Of a stretch of DNA of 64,000 nucleotides, positions 28,347-38,569 are shown piece after piece. The translations under genes and the position numbers were made by a program. The stretch lies in the NCBI GenBank assembly GCA_009698815.1, contig WLPJ01000001.1, forward strand, positions 62,001 through 126,000, given 5' to 3'. Origin of the DNA: Actinomycetota bacterium. Its GTDB lineage: Bacteria > Actinomycetota > Actinomycetes > Nanopelagicales > Nanopelagicaceae. Position 1 is the first letter of the stretch; the number at the start of each line of letters is the position of its first letter. The notes under the pieces were generated by a model. It was not told the DNA's origin. It saw nothing but the letters and a program-made list of their open reading frames with translations, and ran no database searches.

Positions 28347-29116
28347 GCGTCCTTGATTCGATCATCGAAGGCGTTCGCGAAGATCTTGCAAGACGACGTA
28401 AACCACTTAGCCAGATTCACGAGCAAATGTCGCAAGCACCAGAGGCACTTGATGCACATAGTGCGCTGCTTGGTGAGCAAATGAAAGTTATCGCCGAAGT
28501 AAAACGCTCATCACCAAGCAAAGGCGAACTATCAACTATCGCCGATCCGGCATCTCTTGCTGAGGCATATCAAAAAGCAGGCGCAAGTGTAATTAGCGTT
28601 CTGACTGAAGAGCGCAGGTTTAAAGGCTCACTCGCTGACTTAGCTGCAGTTCGGGCGCGCGTCACCATTCCTATTTTGCGCAAAGATTTTATGGTCGATG
28701 AGTACCAATTTTTTGAAGCGCGAGCTTATGGCGCCGATGCGGTTCTGCTGATTGTGGCTGCGCTTTCCAAAAGTCAGCTCAGAGATTTCTATGATGTTGC
28801 AACCGAACTTGGTATGGCTTCATTAATTGAAGTTCACACAGCCGATGAACTAGAACGCGCCCTAGAAATTTCACCGCAAATAGTTGGGGTCAATTCGCGG
28901 AATTTAAAGACTTTGGAAGTTAGTCAGGAAGCATTCGCTGACTTGATTCCGCGGATTCCTTCGTCACTTGTTCGCGTGGCCGAATCTGGTATCGCCTCAC
29001 GTGCAGATGTGGAATTTGCCCAGAACGCTGGCGCCAACGCGATCTTGGTAGGTGAAGCCCTTGTCACATCTGGCGACCCCAAATTGGCAATGCGCACCTT
29101 ATTGGGTCAAGGGTAG
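28343..29116 (+). CDS. trpC: Indole-3-glycerol phosphate synthase TrpC
   Basis: Closes the indole ring, turning CdRP into indole-3-glycerol phosphate. The 257-residue TIM barrel starts at GTG overlapping the small upstream gene. Motifs are VIAEVKRSSPSKG (about 48-60), ILRKDFMVDEYQ (about 112-123), VGVNSRNLKTLEV (about 182-194) and VAESGIASRADV. It is the monofunctional form and is not fused to TrpF. It is followed 9 bases later by trpB. Confidence 0.95.
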   Translation: MSVLDSIIEGVREDLARRRKPLSQIHEQMSQAPEALDAHSALLGEQMKVIAEVKRSSPSKGELSTIADPASLAEAYQKAGASVISVLTEERRFKGSLADLAAVRARVTIPILRKDFMVDEYQFFEARAYGADAVLLIVAALSKSQLRDFYDVATELGMASLIEVHTADELERALEISPQIVGVNSRNLKTLEVSQEAFADLIPRIPSSLVRVAESGIASRADVEFAQNAGANAILVGEALVTSGDPKLAMRTLLGQG

Positions 29117-29125
29117 GCTTTAAGA

Positions 29126-30337
29126 ATGAGTACTGAGCCGCAGATTGATGTTTCGCAAATATTGGGCCACTTCGGTCCATATGGTGGTCGCTTCGTACCA
29201 GAAGCGCTGATTGGCGCTCTCGAAGAACTTGAAGAAGCGCATCGCAGTTCGCAACTTGATCCAACGTTTGTTGCAGAGCTTGCCGAACTTCACCGCACAT
29301 ATTCAGGTCGGCCCAGCATTATTACTGAAGCAAAACGATTTGCAGAGCATGCCGGTGGTGCGCGCATAATTCTGAAGCGTGAAGATTTAAATCACACGGG
29401 TAGCCACAAGATAAATAATGTTCTTGGCCAAGCGCTGCTGACTAAACGTATGGGAAAAAAGCGCATTATCGCTGAAACCGGTGCTGGCCAACACGGAGTT
29501 GCATCAGCAACAGCTGCGGCGTTGATGGGACTTGAATGCGTTGTCTATATGGGCGAAGAAGATACCAAGCGGCAAGCGTTAAATGTTGCCCGCATGAAGT
29601 TACTTGGCGCAGACGTCGTTCCAGTAACTTCTGGTTCACGCACCCTTAAAGATGCGATAAACGAGGCAATGCGCGACTGGGTAACAAATGTTGAAACGAC
29701 ACATTATTTATTGGGCACGGTAGCCGGACCACATCCATTCCCAACCATGGTTAGAGATTTTCATAAAATCATCGGTGAAGAAACACGCGAACAAGTGCTT
29801 GCCTTAACTGGTCGACTTCCAGATGTGGTTATGGCTTGTGTAGGTGGCGGTTCAAATGCCATCGGAATTTTCCATCGTTTTATTTCCGATCCATCTGTTC
29901 GTCTAATCGGTTTGGAAGCAGGCGGCGACGGAGTCGAAACTGGCCGCCATGCCGCAACTATTACCGGCGGAACACCTGGCGTGCTACACGGAACTCGTTC
30001 TTATGTTCTTCAAGATGCAAATGGCCAAACTGTCGAGTCGCATTCGATTTCTGCTGGACTTGATTACCCAGGTGTAGGTCCAGAGCATGCATACTTACAT
30101 GACATTGGTCGCGCCGAGTATCGCGCGATAACTGATGAGCAGGCGATGCATGCATTTGCGCTGTTGTGTAAAACCGAAGGCATAATTCCGGCGATTGAAA
30201 CCGCGCATGCTTTAGCGGGTGCGCTACAAGTTGGCAACGAACTTGGCAAGGATGCGATTATCGTTATCAATCTCTCTGGTCGCGGTGATAAAGATGTAAA
30301 CACGGCAGCGGATTACTTTGGAATTCCACTGAATTAA
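29126..30337 (+). CDS. trpB: Tryptophan synthase beta subunit TrpB
   Basis: PLP enzyme joining indole and serine to make tryptophan. The 403-residue protein contains the PLP lysine in [13 protein letters not shown] (K95), [16 protein letters not shown] (about 116-131) and the phosphate loop GGGSNAIG (about 237-244). It is a canonical TrpB1 that pairs with the adjacent TrpA. The stop shares one base with the trpA ATG (TAATG). Confidence 0.97.
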   Translation: MSTEPQIDVSQILGHFGPYGGRFVPEALIGALEELEEAHRSSQLDPTFVAELAELHRTYSGRPSIITEAKRFAEHAGGARIILKREDLNHTGSHKINNVLGQALLTKRMGKKRIIAETGAGQHGVASATAAALMGLECVVYMGEEDTKRQALNVARMKLLGADVVPVTSGSRTLKDAINEAMRDWVTNVETTHYLLGTVAGPHPFPTMVRDFHKIIGEETREQVLALTGRLPDVVMACVGGGSNAIGIFHRFISDPSVRLIGLEAGGDGVETGRHAATITGGTPGVLHGTRSYVLQDANGQTVESHSISAGLDYPGVGPEHAYLHDIGRAEYRAITDEQAMHAFALLCKTEGIIPAIETAHALAGALQVGNELGKDAIIVINLSGRGDKDVNTAADYFGIPLN

Positions 30338-31134
30338 TGACTGCTTTAGATAATCTATTTACAAAAGTACGGGCCGAAAATCGCGCAGCGTTGATCGCTT
30401 ATATCCCTGCGGGATTTCCGTCTCAAGCCGGTTGCCAAAGAGTTATCGCGGCATTTATCGCCGGTGGTGTCGATGCAATCGAAATCGGTTTCCCATATAG
30501 CGATCCAGTGATGGATGGTCCGACAATCCAAGCAGCGGCTGTGACTTCTTTAGAAAATGGAACTGGTGCGGCAGAAGTTTTTCAGGCTTTAGCTACAGCG
30601 AGTGCACAGGTACCAGCAGTTGTGATGACTTACTGGAATCCAATTGAAAGGTATGGAGTAAATGAATTCTCTGCCGCGATTGCAGCAAATGGGGGATCGG
30701 GCGTAATCACCCCCGATTTAACTATTGAAGAATCTCAGGGATGGATAAGTGCAACTGATAACTCTGCGATCAATCCGATTTATGTAGTTGCACCAAGCAC
30801 AAGTGATGCTCGATTAGCCCAAGTGACAGCTAAGTGCAGTGGCTTTGTATATGTAGCAAGTGTCATGGGCGTAACCGGTGCGCGAACTTCGGTTTCAACG
30901 GGGGCTGCAGATTTAGTTGCACGCGTTCGTAAAACCACATCTTTACCCGTAGCCGTTGGTCTGGGAGTATCTACTCGTGAACAAGCTAAAGGGGTTGCTG
31001 CATACGCAGATGGCGTAATTGTTGGATCAGCGTTCATTAAAGCTTTGCAGGATGCTCCAGATGAGGAATCTGGTTTAGCCGCCGTGACAGAATTGGCGCG
31101 CGAATTATCAAAGGGAGTACGTGAGGGGCGATGA
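30337..31134 (+). CDS. trpA: Tryptophan synthase alpha subunit TrpA
   Basis: Splits indole-3-glycerol phosphate to indole, which is channelled to TrpB. The 265 residues have AYIPAGFPS (about 22-30), the catalytic glutamate and aspartate in IEIGFPYSDPVMDGP (about 48-62), VYVASVMGVTGARTS and the phosphate-site VGLGVST and GVIVGSAF near the end. It overlaps the MauE/DoxX gene by 4 bases, so the redox and lipoprotein genes that follow are probably on the same transcript. Confidence 0.96.
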   Translation: MTALDNLFTKVRAENRAALIAYIPAGFPSQAGCQRVIAAFIAGGVDAIEIGFPYSDPVMDGPTIQAAAVTSLENGTGAAEVFQALATASAQVPAVVMTYWNPIERYGVNEFSAAIAANGGSGVITPDLTIEESQGWISATDNSAINPIYVVAPSTSDARLAQVTAKCSGFVYVASVMGVTGARTSVSTGAADLVARVRKTTSLPVAVGLGVSTREQAKGVAAYADGVIVGSAFIKALQDAPDEESGLAAVTELARELSKGVREGR

Positions 31135-31628
31135 AGGATAAACATTTAGCGCTGCAACCTTGGCTTGGCTTAATTGCGCGTTTGACACTTGGGGGAGTGC
31201 TCTTTGCAGCAGGCTACTTAAAGATAGATAAAGCTGATATTTCGCAAATGGCAGTCCGCTCGTATGAGATGTTGCCAATTTCAATCGCCAATCTATTAGG
31301 TCTGGTTCTGCCACCTGTAGAGATTGCGCTGGGGGCGCTCTTAATCTTGGGCGCGCTGACTCGCGTGACCGCCGCCCTTGGCGGGATCACAATGTTTATC
31401 TTTATCATTGCCATTGGCCAGGCTTGGGCACGAGGTTTGAATATTGATTGTGGCTGCTTTGGCGGGGGCGGGGCTGTGGCGGCAGAAGACACACGATACC
31501 TTCAGGAAATTCTCAGGGATCTGGGCCTAGTATTTCTCGCAGCGTATTTGGTTCGTTACCCTTTCACTAAGTTTTCTGTAGATAAGAAACCAAGAGAAAT
31601 TTCAGAGATAAAAGGAGATGTGGAGTAG
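31131..31628 (+). CDS. MauE/DoxX-family redox membrane protein
   Basis: A 165-residue protein with four hydrophobic segments and a conserved IDCGCFGGGG motif (about 104-113) in the loop before the last helix. MauE/DoxX-like proteins with paired cysteines pass electrons or support disulfide formation. The next gene is a membrane-anchored DsbA-like protein with CxxC, so the two likely form an extracytoplasmic thiol-redox pair. It overlaps trpA by ATGA. The precise substrate cannot be told from sequence. Confidence 0.82.
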   Translation: MKDKHLALQPWLGLIARLTLGGVLFAAGYLKIDKADISQMAVRSYEMLPISIANLLGLVLPPVEIALGALLILGALTRVTAALGGITMFIFIIAIGQAWARGLNIDCGCFGGGGAVAAEDTRYLQEILRDLGLVFLAAYLVRYPFTKFSVDKKPREISEIKGDVE

Positions 31629-31630
31629 CA

Positions 31631-32311
31631 ATGTCAAAGGCAAAGAATCCAGCAGGCGGAAAAGATAACTTCACTCGCAATTTAGTGATTGCAGTTGTCG
31701 TCGGTGTCGTCTTGATCATGCTTGTTCCAACTTTACTTTCCAAGCAGACAGATACCAGCGCGGCGATTCCTGCTAGCGTCTCGGCCGAAGATGGATATGG
31801 AATTGTCTTTAATAAAGAGTTAACTGGTGCGCCTTTTATCGAAATTTATGAGGATTTACAGTGCCCAGCGTGTGCTCGTTTCGAAAGCATTGCTGGTGAA
31901 TACATTGAAGAACTTATTACGACCAAGAAAGCAAAAATTGCTTTCCACACGCTCTCATTCCTGGGCGGGGAATCACAGATCGCCGCTAATGCCGCCGCAT
32001 GCTCAGCCGATGAAGGAAAGTTCTTGCAACTTCATAAAACTCTATTTGCTAACCAGCCAAGTGAAAACTCAGGTGCATGGACATCTTCTTATTTCTCAAC
32101 TCTTGGTCTCGGTCTTGGCATCTCTAGTCCTGAATATGACAAATGTGTTTCTAGCAATAAATATATGGGTTGGGTAAAGAACGTGGCCGACGAAGGTGCA
32201 AAACGCAACATCAACTCAACTCCAACAATATTCATCAATGGAAAAGAAATTGATCGTGAAAGAGCCTACGCAAGTTTGGCTGAATTCATGCTCGCCATCG
32301 AAAAAGCGTAG
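31631..32311 (+). CDS. Membrane-anchored DsbA-like thiol oxidoreductase
   Basis: The 226 residues have a basic N terminus, one membrane anchor (about 18-36) and an extracytoplasmic thioredoxin-fold domain with EDLQCPACARFE (active cysteines C78 and C81) and the cis-proline loop STPTIFING (about 196-204). An alpha-helical insert between these points to the DsbA group. No lipobox is present. GGAG precedes the ATG. Together with the upstream MauE-like protein it probably forms disulfides in secreted proteins. Confidence 0.88.
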   Translation: MSKAKNPAGGKDNFTRNLVIAVVVGVVLIMLVPTLLSKQTDTSAAIPASVSAEDGYGIVFNKELTGAPFIEIYEDLQCPACARFESIAGEYIEELITTKKAKIAFHTLSFLGGESQIAANAAACSADEGKFLQLHKTLFANQPSENSGAWTSSYFSTLGLGLGISSPEYDKCVSSNKYMGWVKNVADEGAKRNINSTPTIFINGKEIDRERAYASLAEFMLAIEKA

Positions 32312-32313
32312 CC

Positions 32314-33153
32314 ATGATTAAGTCGATACCGACTCCGACTCTGTCGCAGGTTGCTATCGGCCCACTTATATTTCATTTTTATGCACTCTGCATAATTGCG
32401 GGTATCGCCCTGGCCATTTGGCTGGGGGATAAGCGGCTAATTTCTGCAGGTGCCAAGCAAGGACTGCAACTAAAGGGAGTGGTCTCGGAAGTTGCAGTAA
32501 TTGCGGTGCCAGCTGGAATTATTGGTGGGCGTCTCTATCACGTAATAACCACGCCAGATCAATACTTTGGATCGAACGGTGATCTGCTCGCAATCTTGAA
32601 GATTTGGAATGGCGGTCTCGGTATTTGGGGCGCTATCGCACTTGGTGTACTTGGTGCGCTGATTTCATATCGCAGATTGCGCAAAGAAATGGAGTTGCCA
32701 AGTTTTGCAGTTTTTCTAGATGCGCTAGCTCCGGGAATTCTATTTGCGCAAGCCATCGGTCGTTTCGGCAATTGGTTTAATGCAGAACTATTTGGCCGAC
32801 CACTTGATACTTGGTGGGGGCTGGAAATTCCATATAAATATCGGCCGCGTGGGTATGGACTTGTCGAAACATTTCATCCGACATTTCTATATGAAGCGAT
32901 CTGGAGCTCAGTCTTAGCGATTGTTCTGATCATCCTTGGAAAACGATGGGCAAGCGGTGCAACATTTGCAATTTATATCGCGGGATATTCGCTCGGCCGC
33001 TTCTTTATCGAAGGTTTACGAATAGATGCTGCTCAAGATATTGGTGGTCTGCGGCTTAACCAATGGACCAGTATTGCCATCATATTCCTAGGTTTATTCC
33101 TTTTTTATCGGCTACAGCGCAAGCCACCAATACTTATTACCGAAGAAAAATAA
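32314..33153 (+). CDS. lgt: Prolipoprotein diacylglyceryl transferase Lgt
   Basis: Attaches diacylglycerol to the lipobox cysteine of prolipoproteins. The 279 residues have seven or so membrane segments, GGRLYHVIT (about 69-77), the signature AIGRFGNWFNAELFGRPLD (about 148-166) and HPTFLYEA (about 188-195). It starts two bases after the dsbA-like stop. With lspA at 16189, the cell has the two core lipoprotein enzymes. Lgt next to trpA is a normal actinobacterial arrangement. Confidence 0.95.
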   Translation: MIKSIPTPTLSQVAIGPLIFHFYALCIIAGIALAIWLGDKRLISAGAKQGLQLKGVVSEVAVIAVPAGIIGGRLYHVITTPDQYFGSNGDLLAILKIWNGGLGIWGAIALGVLGALISYRRLRKEMELPSFAVFLDALAPGILFAQAIGRFGNWFNAELFGRPLDTWWGLEIPYKYRPRGYGLVETFHPTFLYEAIWSSVLAIVLIILGKRWASGATFAIYIAGYSLGRFFIEGLRIDAAQDIGGLRLNQWTSIAIIFLGLFLFYRLQRKPPILITEEK

Positions 33154-33176
33154 TCGATATCAGGTAGGCTCAGCAC

Positions 33177-33899
33177 ATGGCACTAGAAGATGTATACCAA
33201 CGCAATCTGCATCACCGCAGTCACAGAGCGGGATGGTTGCGTGCTGCCGTACTAGGTGCAAATGATGGTTTAGTTTCGACCGCATCCTTAATGATTGGTA
33301 TTACTGCAGCGAAAATTGGCGGCGCCGATTCGCAAGCGTTTCTTGTGACAGCAGGTGCTGCCGGAATTGTTGCTGGAGCAATGTCTATGGCAGTTGGCGA
33401 ATATGTTTCAGTGCGTTCTCAGAATGATATTGAAGAGTCAGATCGGCTTCTTGAGATTGAGCATCTAAAGGTTGATCCAGAAGCAGAGTTGCTCGAACTA
33501 CAACAGATTTATATTAGTCGTGGGCTAAATTCTGACCTGGCGCTGCAAGTTGCAACTGCCATGCATGAACGTGATCCGCTAGAAGCGCATTTACGCGATG
33601 AGCTTGGACAATTTGCACATACCAAAGCGCGTCCCGTGCAGGCCGCGGTTGCATCTGCTGCCGCATTTACATCAGGTGGCTTAATTCCATTTGCTGGTGC
33701 ATTTGCCCCAACGACTGGCCAGGTGGCACTTAGCATCGTTGGGTTTACGGTAATTGGTTTGTTCTTTACTGGAATTATTAGCGCTAAAACCGCTGGATCA
33801 AAGATTCTGGCCCCAACCCTGCGCGTAATCCTGGGCGGTTGCATCGGAATGGCAATCACCGCGGGCATCGGCCAGATTCTGCATGTGAGCGGTATCTAA
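33177..33899 (+). CDS. VIT1/CCC1-family metal transporter
   Basis: A 240-residue membrane protein of the vacuolar iron transporter family. The N-terminal part carries HRAGWLRAAVLGANDGLVST (about 16-35), then GAMSMAVGEYVSVRSQND (about 62-79), an acidic metal-binding helical region (about 80-135, rich in E and L) and three C-terminal hydrophobic segments. Members move Fe2+ or Mn2+ out of the cytoplasm. The metal cannot be assigned. The same kind of gene occurs near gltB in other actinobacteria, as far as I recall. Confidence 0.88.
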   Translation: MALEDVYQRNLHHRSHRAGWLRAAVLGANDGLVSTASLMIGITAAKIGGADSQAFLVTAGAAGIVAGAMSMAVGEYVSVRSQNDIEESDRLLEIEHLKVDPEAELLELQQIYISRGLNSDLALQVATAMHERDPLEAHLRDELGQFAHTKARPVQAAVASAAAFTSGGLIPFAGAFAPTTGQVALSIVGFTVIGLFFTGIISAKTAGSKILAPTLRVILGGCIGMAITAGIGQILHVSGI

Positions 33900-33968
33900 C
33901 TCACATCCGCTTAAAACCACGCTTTCGGTATGCCCAATTGGTCTATCTATTGCTACCCTTTTGCCTTA

Positions 33969-33988
33969 CGACGATCTGCGGATCGTTG
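33969..33988 (+). promoter_or_regulatory. Hairpin or operator before gltB
   Basis: ACGATC and GATCGT (33971-33976 and 33981-33986) flank the tetraloop TGCG, and two outer pairs (G-T, C-G) extend the stem to 8. It lies 64 bases before the gltB ATG, in the 150-base gap that should hold the gltBD promoter. There is no T-run, so it is not a typical terminator. It may be a regulator site or a leader hairpin; the regulator is unknown. Confidence 0.35.
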
Positions 33989-34051
33989 ATCTTTAGGGCC
34001 AAAGTTGTCCCTCACTAAATTTCAAGTGTGGACAACAGGAGTGTGAATCAG

Positions 34052-37000
34052 ATGGTCCTTGCATCTAATTATCCAGCACGTGTTGGTCTTTACGACCCAG
34101 CAAATGAGCATGATGCATGCGGTGTTGCAATGGTTGCCACGCTTAAGAAAATTGCAACCCACGACATTGTTGCTAAAGCGCTAACTGCTTTACGCAACAT
34201 GGAACACCGTGGCGCATCTGGTGCCGAACCAGACAGTGGTGACGGAGCGGGAATTTTAATTCGGGTCCCAGATACTTTTTATCGCGCGGTTGTCGGGTTT
34301 GATCTTCCCGCAGAAGGCTCGTATGCAACAGGTATTGCATTCATCGCCCAAGGCGCCGAAGTTCGTGATGAAATCTCCAAGATTGCAGCGCAAGAAGGTC
34401 TTGTCGTATTAGGTTGGCGCGAGCTTCCAATTGATTCAACTTCACTTGGTCAGACTGCGTTATCTGTAATGCCAAAGTTTGAACAACTCTTTCTGGCGGG
34501 TAAGAATAAAGAAAGTGGAATTGAGTTAGACCGTTTAACTTTTTGCTTGCGAAAGCGTGCCGAGCACGCACTTGAGCTTTACTTCTCTTCCCTCTCATCT
34601 CAAACAATTGTCTACAAGGGAATGCTTACCACCGGTCAGCTTGAAGAATTCTTCCCTGACCTAAGTGACGAACGTGTCGTGTCGCCTTTAGCGCTTGTGC
34701 ATTCACGTTTTTCTACCAATACATTTCCATCATGGCCGCTGGCCCACCCTTACCGATTTATTGCCCACAATGGTGAAATTAACACTGTAAAAGGTAACCG
34801 CAACTGGATGCGCGCGCGCGAATCTTTGTTAGCCAGTGAACTAATTCCAGGTGACTTGAATCGGTTATTTCCAATCGTGGAAATGTCGGGTAGTGATTCA
34901 GCATCCTTTGATGAAGTTCTAGAACTTCTCTATCTTGGTGGACGCTCACTTCCACATTCAGTTTTGATGATGATTCCGGAAGCTTGGGAGAATCACACAA
35001 CTATGTCGCAGAAGCGACGTGATTTTTATGCCTTCCACGCATCTCTAATGGAGCCTTGGGATGGACCAGCCTGTGTCACATTTACCGATGGTCATCAAGT
35101 CGGCGCCGTACTTGATCGCAATGGACTTCGTCCGTCGCGTTTTTGGGTTACCGATGATGGGCTAGTTGTACTTGCATCTGAAGTTGGCGTATTAGATTTT
35201 CCTGCAGAAAAGATCGTTCGCAAGGGTCGCCTGCAACCAGGCAAGATGTTCTTAGTAGATATTGAAGCTGGTCGAATCATTGAAGATGATGAGATTAAAG
35301 ATTCCTTAGCAGATAGCGCTCCTTATGGGCAGTGGCTTGAAGCGGGAATGATAATGCTAAGTGATCTTCCTTCCAGAGAACATATTGTCTATCCACACTC
35401 ATCGGTTGTGCGTCGCCAACGTGCCTTCGGATACACCGAAGAAGAGTTACGTATTTTATTAACGCCGATGGCGAAAAACGGTATGGAAGCGTTGGGCTCT
35501 ATGGGAACTGATTCTCCAATAGCAGCGCTATCTGAGAAACCACGTTTGTTATTTGATTACTTCTCACAACTTTTCGCACAAGTTACTAATCCGCCTCTTG
35601 ATGCTATTCGTGAAGAATTAGTGACAAGTCTGGGCGGCTCTATTGGACCAGAACACAATTTATTAGACCCGGGTCCAGAATCCTGCCGTCAAATATCTTT
35701 AGCATTCCCAGTTATTGATAATGATGAGTTATCAAAGATCATTCACGTAAATGCTGATGATGAGTACCCAGAGTTAGAAGCCTATGTTGTGCGCGGACTC
35801 TTTCCGGTTTCGGGTGATGGAAATACTTTGCAGACTCGTTTGGAGGAAATTAAACGCGAAGTATCTGGCGCAATCGCAGCGGGTGCTCACATAATCGTTC
35901 TCTCTGATCGCAATGGAGATGCTGAGGATGCTCCCATCCCATCACTCCTACTCACCGCCGCCGTTCATCATCATTTGATCCGTGAAAAAACTCGCACCAA
36001 GGTTGGACTAGTCGTTGAGGCCGGAGATGTTCGAGAAGTTCACCATGTCGCTCTTCTAATTGGTTATGGCGCAGCTGCGGTAAATCCATACCTAGCCATG
36101 GAATCGGCTGAAGATTTGGTACTTCAAGGAGTTATAACCGGAATAACACCGGAAAAGGCAGTTCACAATTTGATCAAGAGCCTTGGTAAGGGTGTTCTCA
36201 AAGTCATGTCGAAGATGGGTATTTCAACAATCGCTTCTTACACCGGCGCGCAAGTTTTTGAAGCCATCGGATTAGCGCAAGAAGTTGTTGACGAATATTT
36301 TGTGGGAACTACATCTCGCTTAGGTGGAATAAGTTTGGACTTAATCGCCGAGGAAACTATCGCCCGACACCACATCGCTTATCCACCGGGCGGAGAAATT
36401 CCAGGAAGTAAGCGCCTACCAATTGGTGGCGAATATCAGTGGCGCCGCGATGGCGAACCACATTTATTTAATCCTGAGACAGTTTTTGCTTTGCAGCATT
36501 CCACTCGTTCAAAGCGCTATGACATCTTTAAGCGCTACACCAGCAAAGTTGACCAACAAAGTAAATCTTTAATGACCTTACGTGGGCTCTTTGCATTTAA
36601 AGATGCAGAACGTCCTGCGATATCAATCGATGAGGTAGAGCCAATCTCTGAGATCATGAAACGTTTTTCAACAGGTGCGATGTCATACGGTTCAATTTCG
36701 CAAGAAGCCCATGAAACTTTAGCTATCGCCATGAACCGGTTGGGCGCTAAGTCCAACACTGGTGAGGGTGGAGAAGATCCAGAGCGATATATAGCAATGG
36801 AGAATGGCGATTCCAAGCGAAGTGCAATTAAGCAGGTCGCGAGCGGTCGATTTGGTGTGACAAGTGATTACTTGGTAAATGCCGATGATATTCAAATAAA
36901 GATTGCGCAAGGGGCGAAACCTGGCGAAGGTGGCCAATTACCTGGCAACAAGGTTTATCCCTGGATTGCAAAAGTTCGCTACTCAACTCCAGGTGTGGGG

Positions 37001-38569
37001 CTAATTTCACCTCCTCCACATCATGATATTTATTCCATCGAAGATTTAGCACAGCTAATTCATGATTTAAAAAATGCCAATAAGAATGCGCGCATCCATG
37101 TGAAGTTAGTTGCTGAAGTCGGCGTCGGAACAGTTGCGGCAGGCGTATCTAAAGCACACGCCGATGTTGTCCTCATATCTGGTCACGATGGTGGAACCGG
37201 CGCTTCACCACTTACTTCGCTCAAGCATGCTGGTGCGCCTTGGGAACTCGGCCTGGCCGAAACACAACAGACGCTATTGCTAAACGGCTTGCGCGATCGC
37301 ATCGTTGTTCAAGCAGATGGCCAATTAAAGACTGGCCGCGATGTTGTTATTGCAGCGCTCCTTGGCGCCGAGGAATATGGTTTTGCAACTGCGCCACTAG
37401 TTGTCTCAGGATGCGTAATGATGCGCGTCTGTCATTTAGATACTTGCCCAGTCGGTGTTGCCACGCAAAATCCAGAGTTGCGTAAGAAATTTACCGGTAA
37501 GCCAGAGTTTGTAGAAACTTTCTTTGAATATATCGCCGAGGAAGTCCGCGAGATTTTGGCGCAGCTCGGTATGCGCACATTGCAAGAGGCTATCGGTCGC
37601 GTTGAATTTCTTGATACTCGTGATGCGGTAAACCACTGGAAGGCAAGTGGGTTGGATCTGGCTCCGCTATTGGTCCGCCCAGATGTTGATTCACCTTTAT
37701 ATCGCACAACTTTTCAAGATCATGGGCTTGCCGCTGCCCTCGATAATCAATTGATCTCACTTGCTTCGGCCGCTTTAGAAAATGGTGAGCCAGTTCGTAT
37801 TGATCTTCCGGTTCGTAACGTGAACCGAACAGTCGGAACAATGTTGGGAGCAGAAGTCACTCGTCGTTATGGGGCAGATGGCCTGCCGGCTGGAACTATT
37901 GATGTGACACTTCATGGCTCTGCTGGACAATCACTTGGCGCGTTCCTGCCACGTGGTGTCGCTATCCGTCTTTATGGAGATAGCAATGACTATGTTGGCA
38001 AGGGAATTTCTGGCGGGCGAGTAGTCCTGCGCCCTGATGAGCGCGCCGTTTTTGCATCCAATGAAAACGTAATTGCTGGAAATGTAATTGGCTACGGAGC
38101 AACTTCCGGTGAAATATTTATTCGCGGGCTAGTGGGTGAGCGATTCTGCGTTCGAAACTCAGGAGCCACCGCTGTTGTTGAGGGAATCGGCGATCATGGT
38201 TGTGAATACATGACAGGTGGCGCAGTTGTTGTTCTTGGCCGCACTGGTCGCAACTTTGCAGCTGGCATGTCCGGTGGTCGCGCATTCGTTCTCGATTTGA
38301 TTCCAGCACTTGTGAACTCCGAGATGGTGGATATTTTGGCCATTCCAGAAGATCAGAAAGAGGCGCTTAAGAGTTATGTTTCTGCATTCCATGCCGAAAC
38401 TGGTTCAGAAGTTGCATCACAATTATTAAAGGATTGGCCTGCATCGCTAAACCGGTTCTCGCTAGTGATGCCGCGTGATTATGCGCGAGTACTAAAGGCA
38501 ATTGAGCGAGCAAATAAAGATGGCTTACCAGTTGATCAATATGTGATGGAGGTTGCAGCAAATGGCTGA
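34052..38569 (+). CDS. gltB: Glutamate synthase large subunit GltB
   Basis: NADPH-dependent GOGAT alpha subunit, which makes glutamate from glutamine and 2-oxoglutarate. From ATG 34052 (AGGAG 10 bases upstream) the protein has 1505 residues; the track GTG at 34028 has no ribosome site. The amidotransferase nucleophile is in [10 protein letters not shown] (C23), the FMN-binding synthase domain holds [12 protein letters not shown], and the [3Fe-4S] ligands are [12 protein letters not shown]. The C-terminal GXGXG beta-helix ([11 protein letters not shown]) follows. The stop overlaps gltD by 8 bases. Confidence 0.97.
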   Translation: MVLASNYPARVGLYDPANEHDACGVAMVATLKKIATHDIVAKALTALRNMEHRGASGAEPDSGDGAGILIRVPDTFYRAVVGFDLPAEGSYATGIAFIAQGAEVRDEISKIAAQEGLVVLGWRELPIDSTSLGQTALSVMPKFEQLFLAGKNKESGIELDRLTFCLRKRAEHALELYFSSLSSQTIVYKGMLTTGQLEEFFPDLSDERVVSPLALVHSRFSTNTFPSWPLAHPYRFIAHNGEINTVKGNRNWMRARESLLASELIPGDLNRLFPIVEMSGSDSASFDEVLELLYLGGRSLPHSVLMMIPEAWENHTTMSQKRRDFYAFHASLMEPWDGPACVTFTDGHQVGAVLDRNGLRPSRFWVTDDGLVVLASEVGVLDFPAEKIVRKGRLQPGKMFLVDIEAGRIIEDDEIKDSLADSAPYGQWLEAGMIMLSDLPSREHIVYPHSSVVRRQRAFGYTEEELRILLTPMAKNGMEALGSMGTDSPIAALSEKPRLLFDYFSQLFAQVTNPPLDAIREELVTSLGGSIGPEHNLLDPGPESCRQISLAFPVIDNDELSKIIHVNADDEYPELEAYVVRGLFPVSGDGNTLQTRLEEIKREVSGAIAAGAHIIVLSDRNGDAEDAPIPSLLLTAAVHHHLIREKTRTKVGLVVEAGDVREVHHVALLIGYGAAAVNPYLAMESAEDLVLQGVITGITPEKAVHNLIKSLGKGVLKVMSKMGISTIASYTGAQVFEAIGLAQEVVDEYFVGTTSRLGGISLDLIAEETIARHHIAYPPGGEIPGSKRLPIGGEYQWRRDGEPHLFNPETVFALQHSTRSKRYDIFKRYTSKVDQQSKSLMTLRGLFAFKDAERPAISIDEVEPISEIMKRFSTGAMSYGSISQEAHETLAIAMNRLGAKSNTGEGGEDPERYIAMENGDSKRSAIKQVASGRFGVTSDYLVNADDIQIKIAQGAKPGEGGQLPGNKVYPWIAKVRYSTPGVGLISPPPHHDIYSIEDLAQLIHDLKNANKNARIHVKLVAEVGVGTVAAGVSKAHADVVLISGHDGGTGASPLTSLKHAGAPWELGLAETQQTLLLNGLRDRIVVQADGQLKTGRDVVIAALLGAEEYGFATAPLVVSGCVMMRVCHLDTCPVGVATQNPELRKKFTGKPEFVETFFEYIAEEVREILAQLGMRTLQEAIGRVEFLDTRDAVNHWKASGLDLAPLLVRPDVDSPLYRTTFQDHGLAAALDNQLISLASAALENGEPVRIDLPVRNVNRTVGTMLGAEVTRRYGADGLPAGTIDVTLHGSAGQSLGAFLPRGVAIRLYGDSNDYVGKGISGGRVVLRPDERAVFASNENVIAGNVIGYGATSGEIFIRGLVGERFCVRNSGATAVVEGIGDHGCEYMTGGAVVVLGRTGRNFAAGMSGGRAFVLDLIPALVNSEMVDILAIPEDQKEALKSYVSAFHAETGSEVASQLLKDWPASLNRFSLVMPRDYARVLKAIERANKDGLPVDQYVMEVAANG

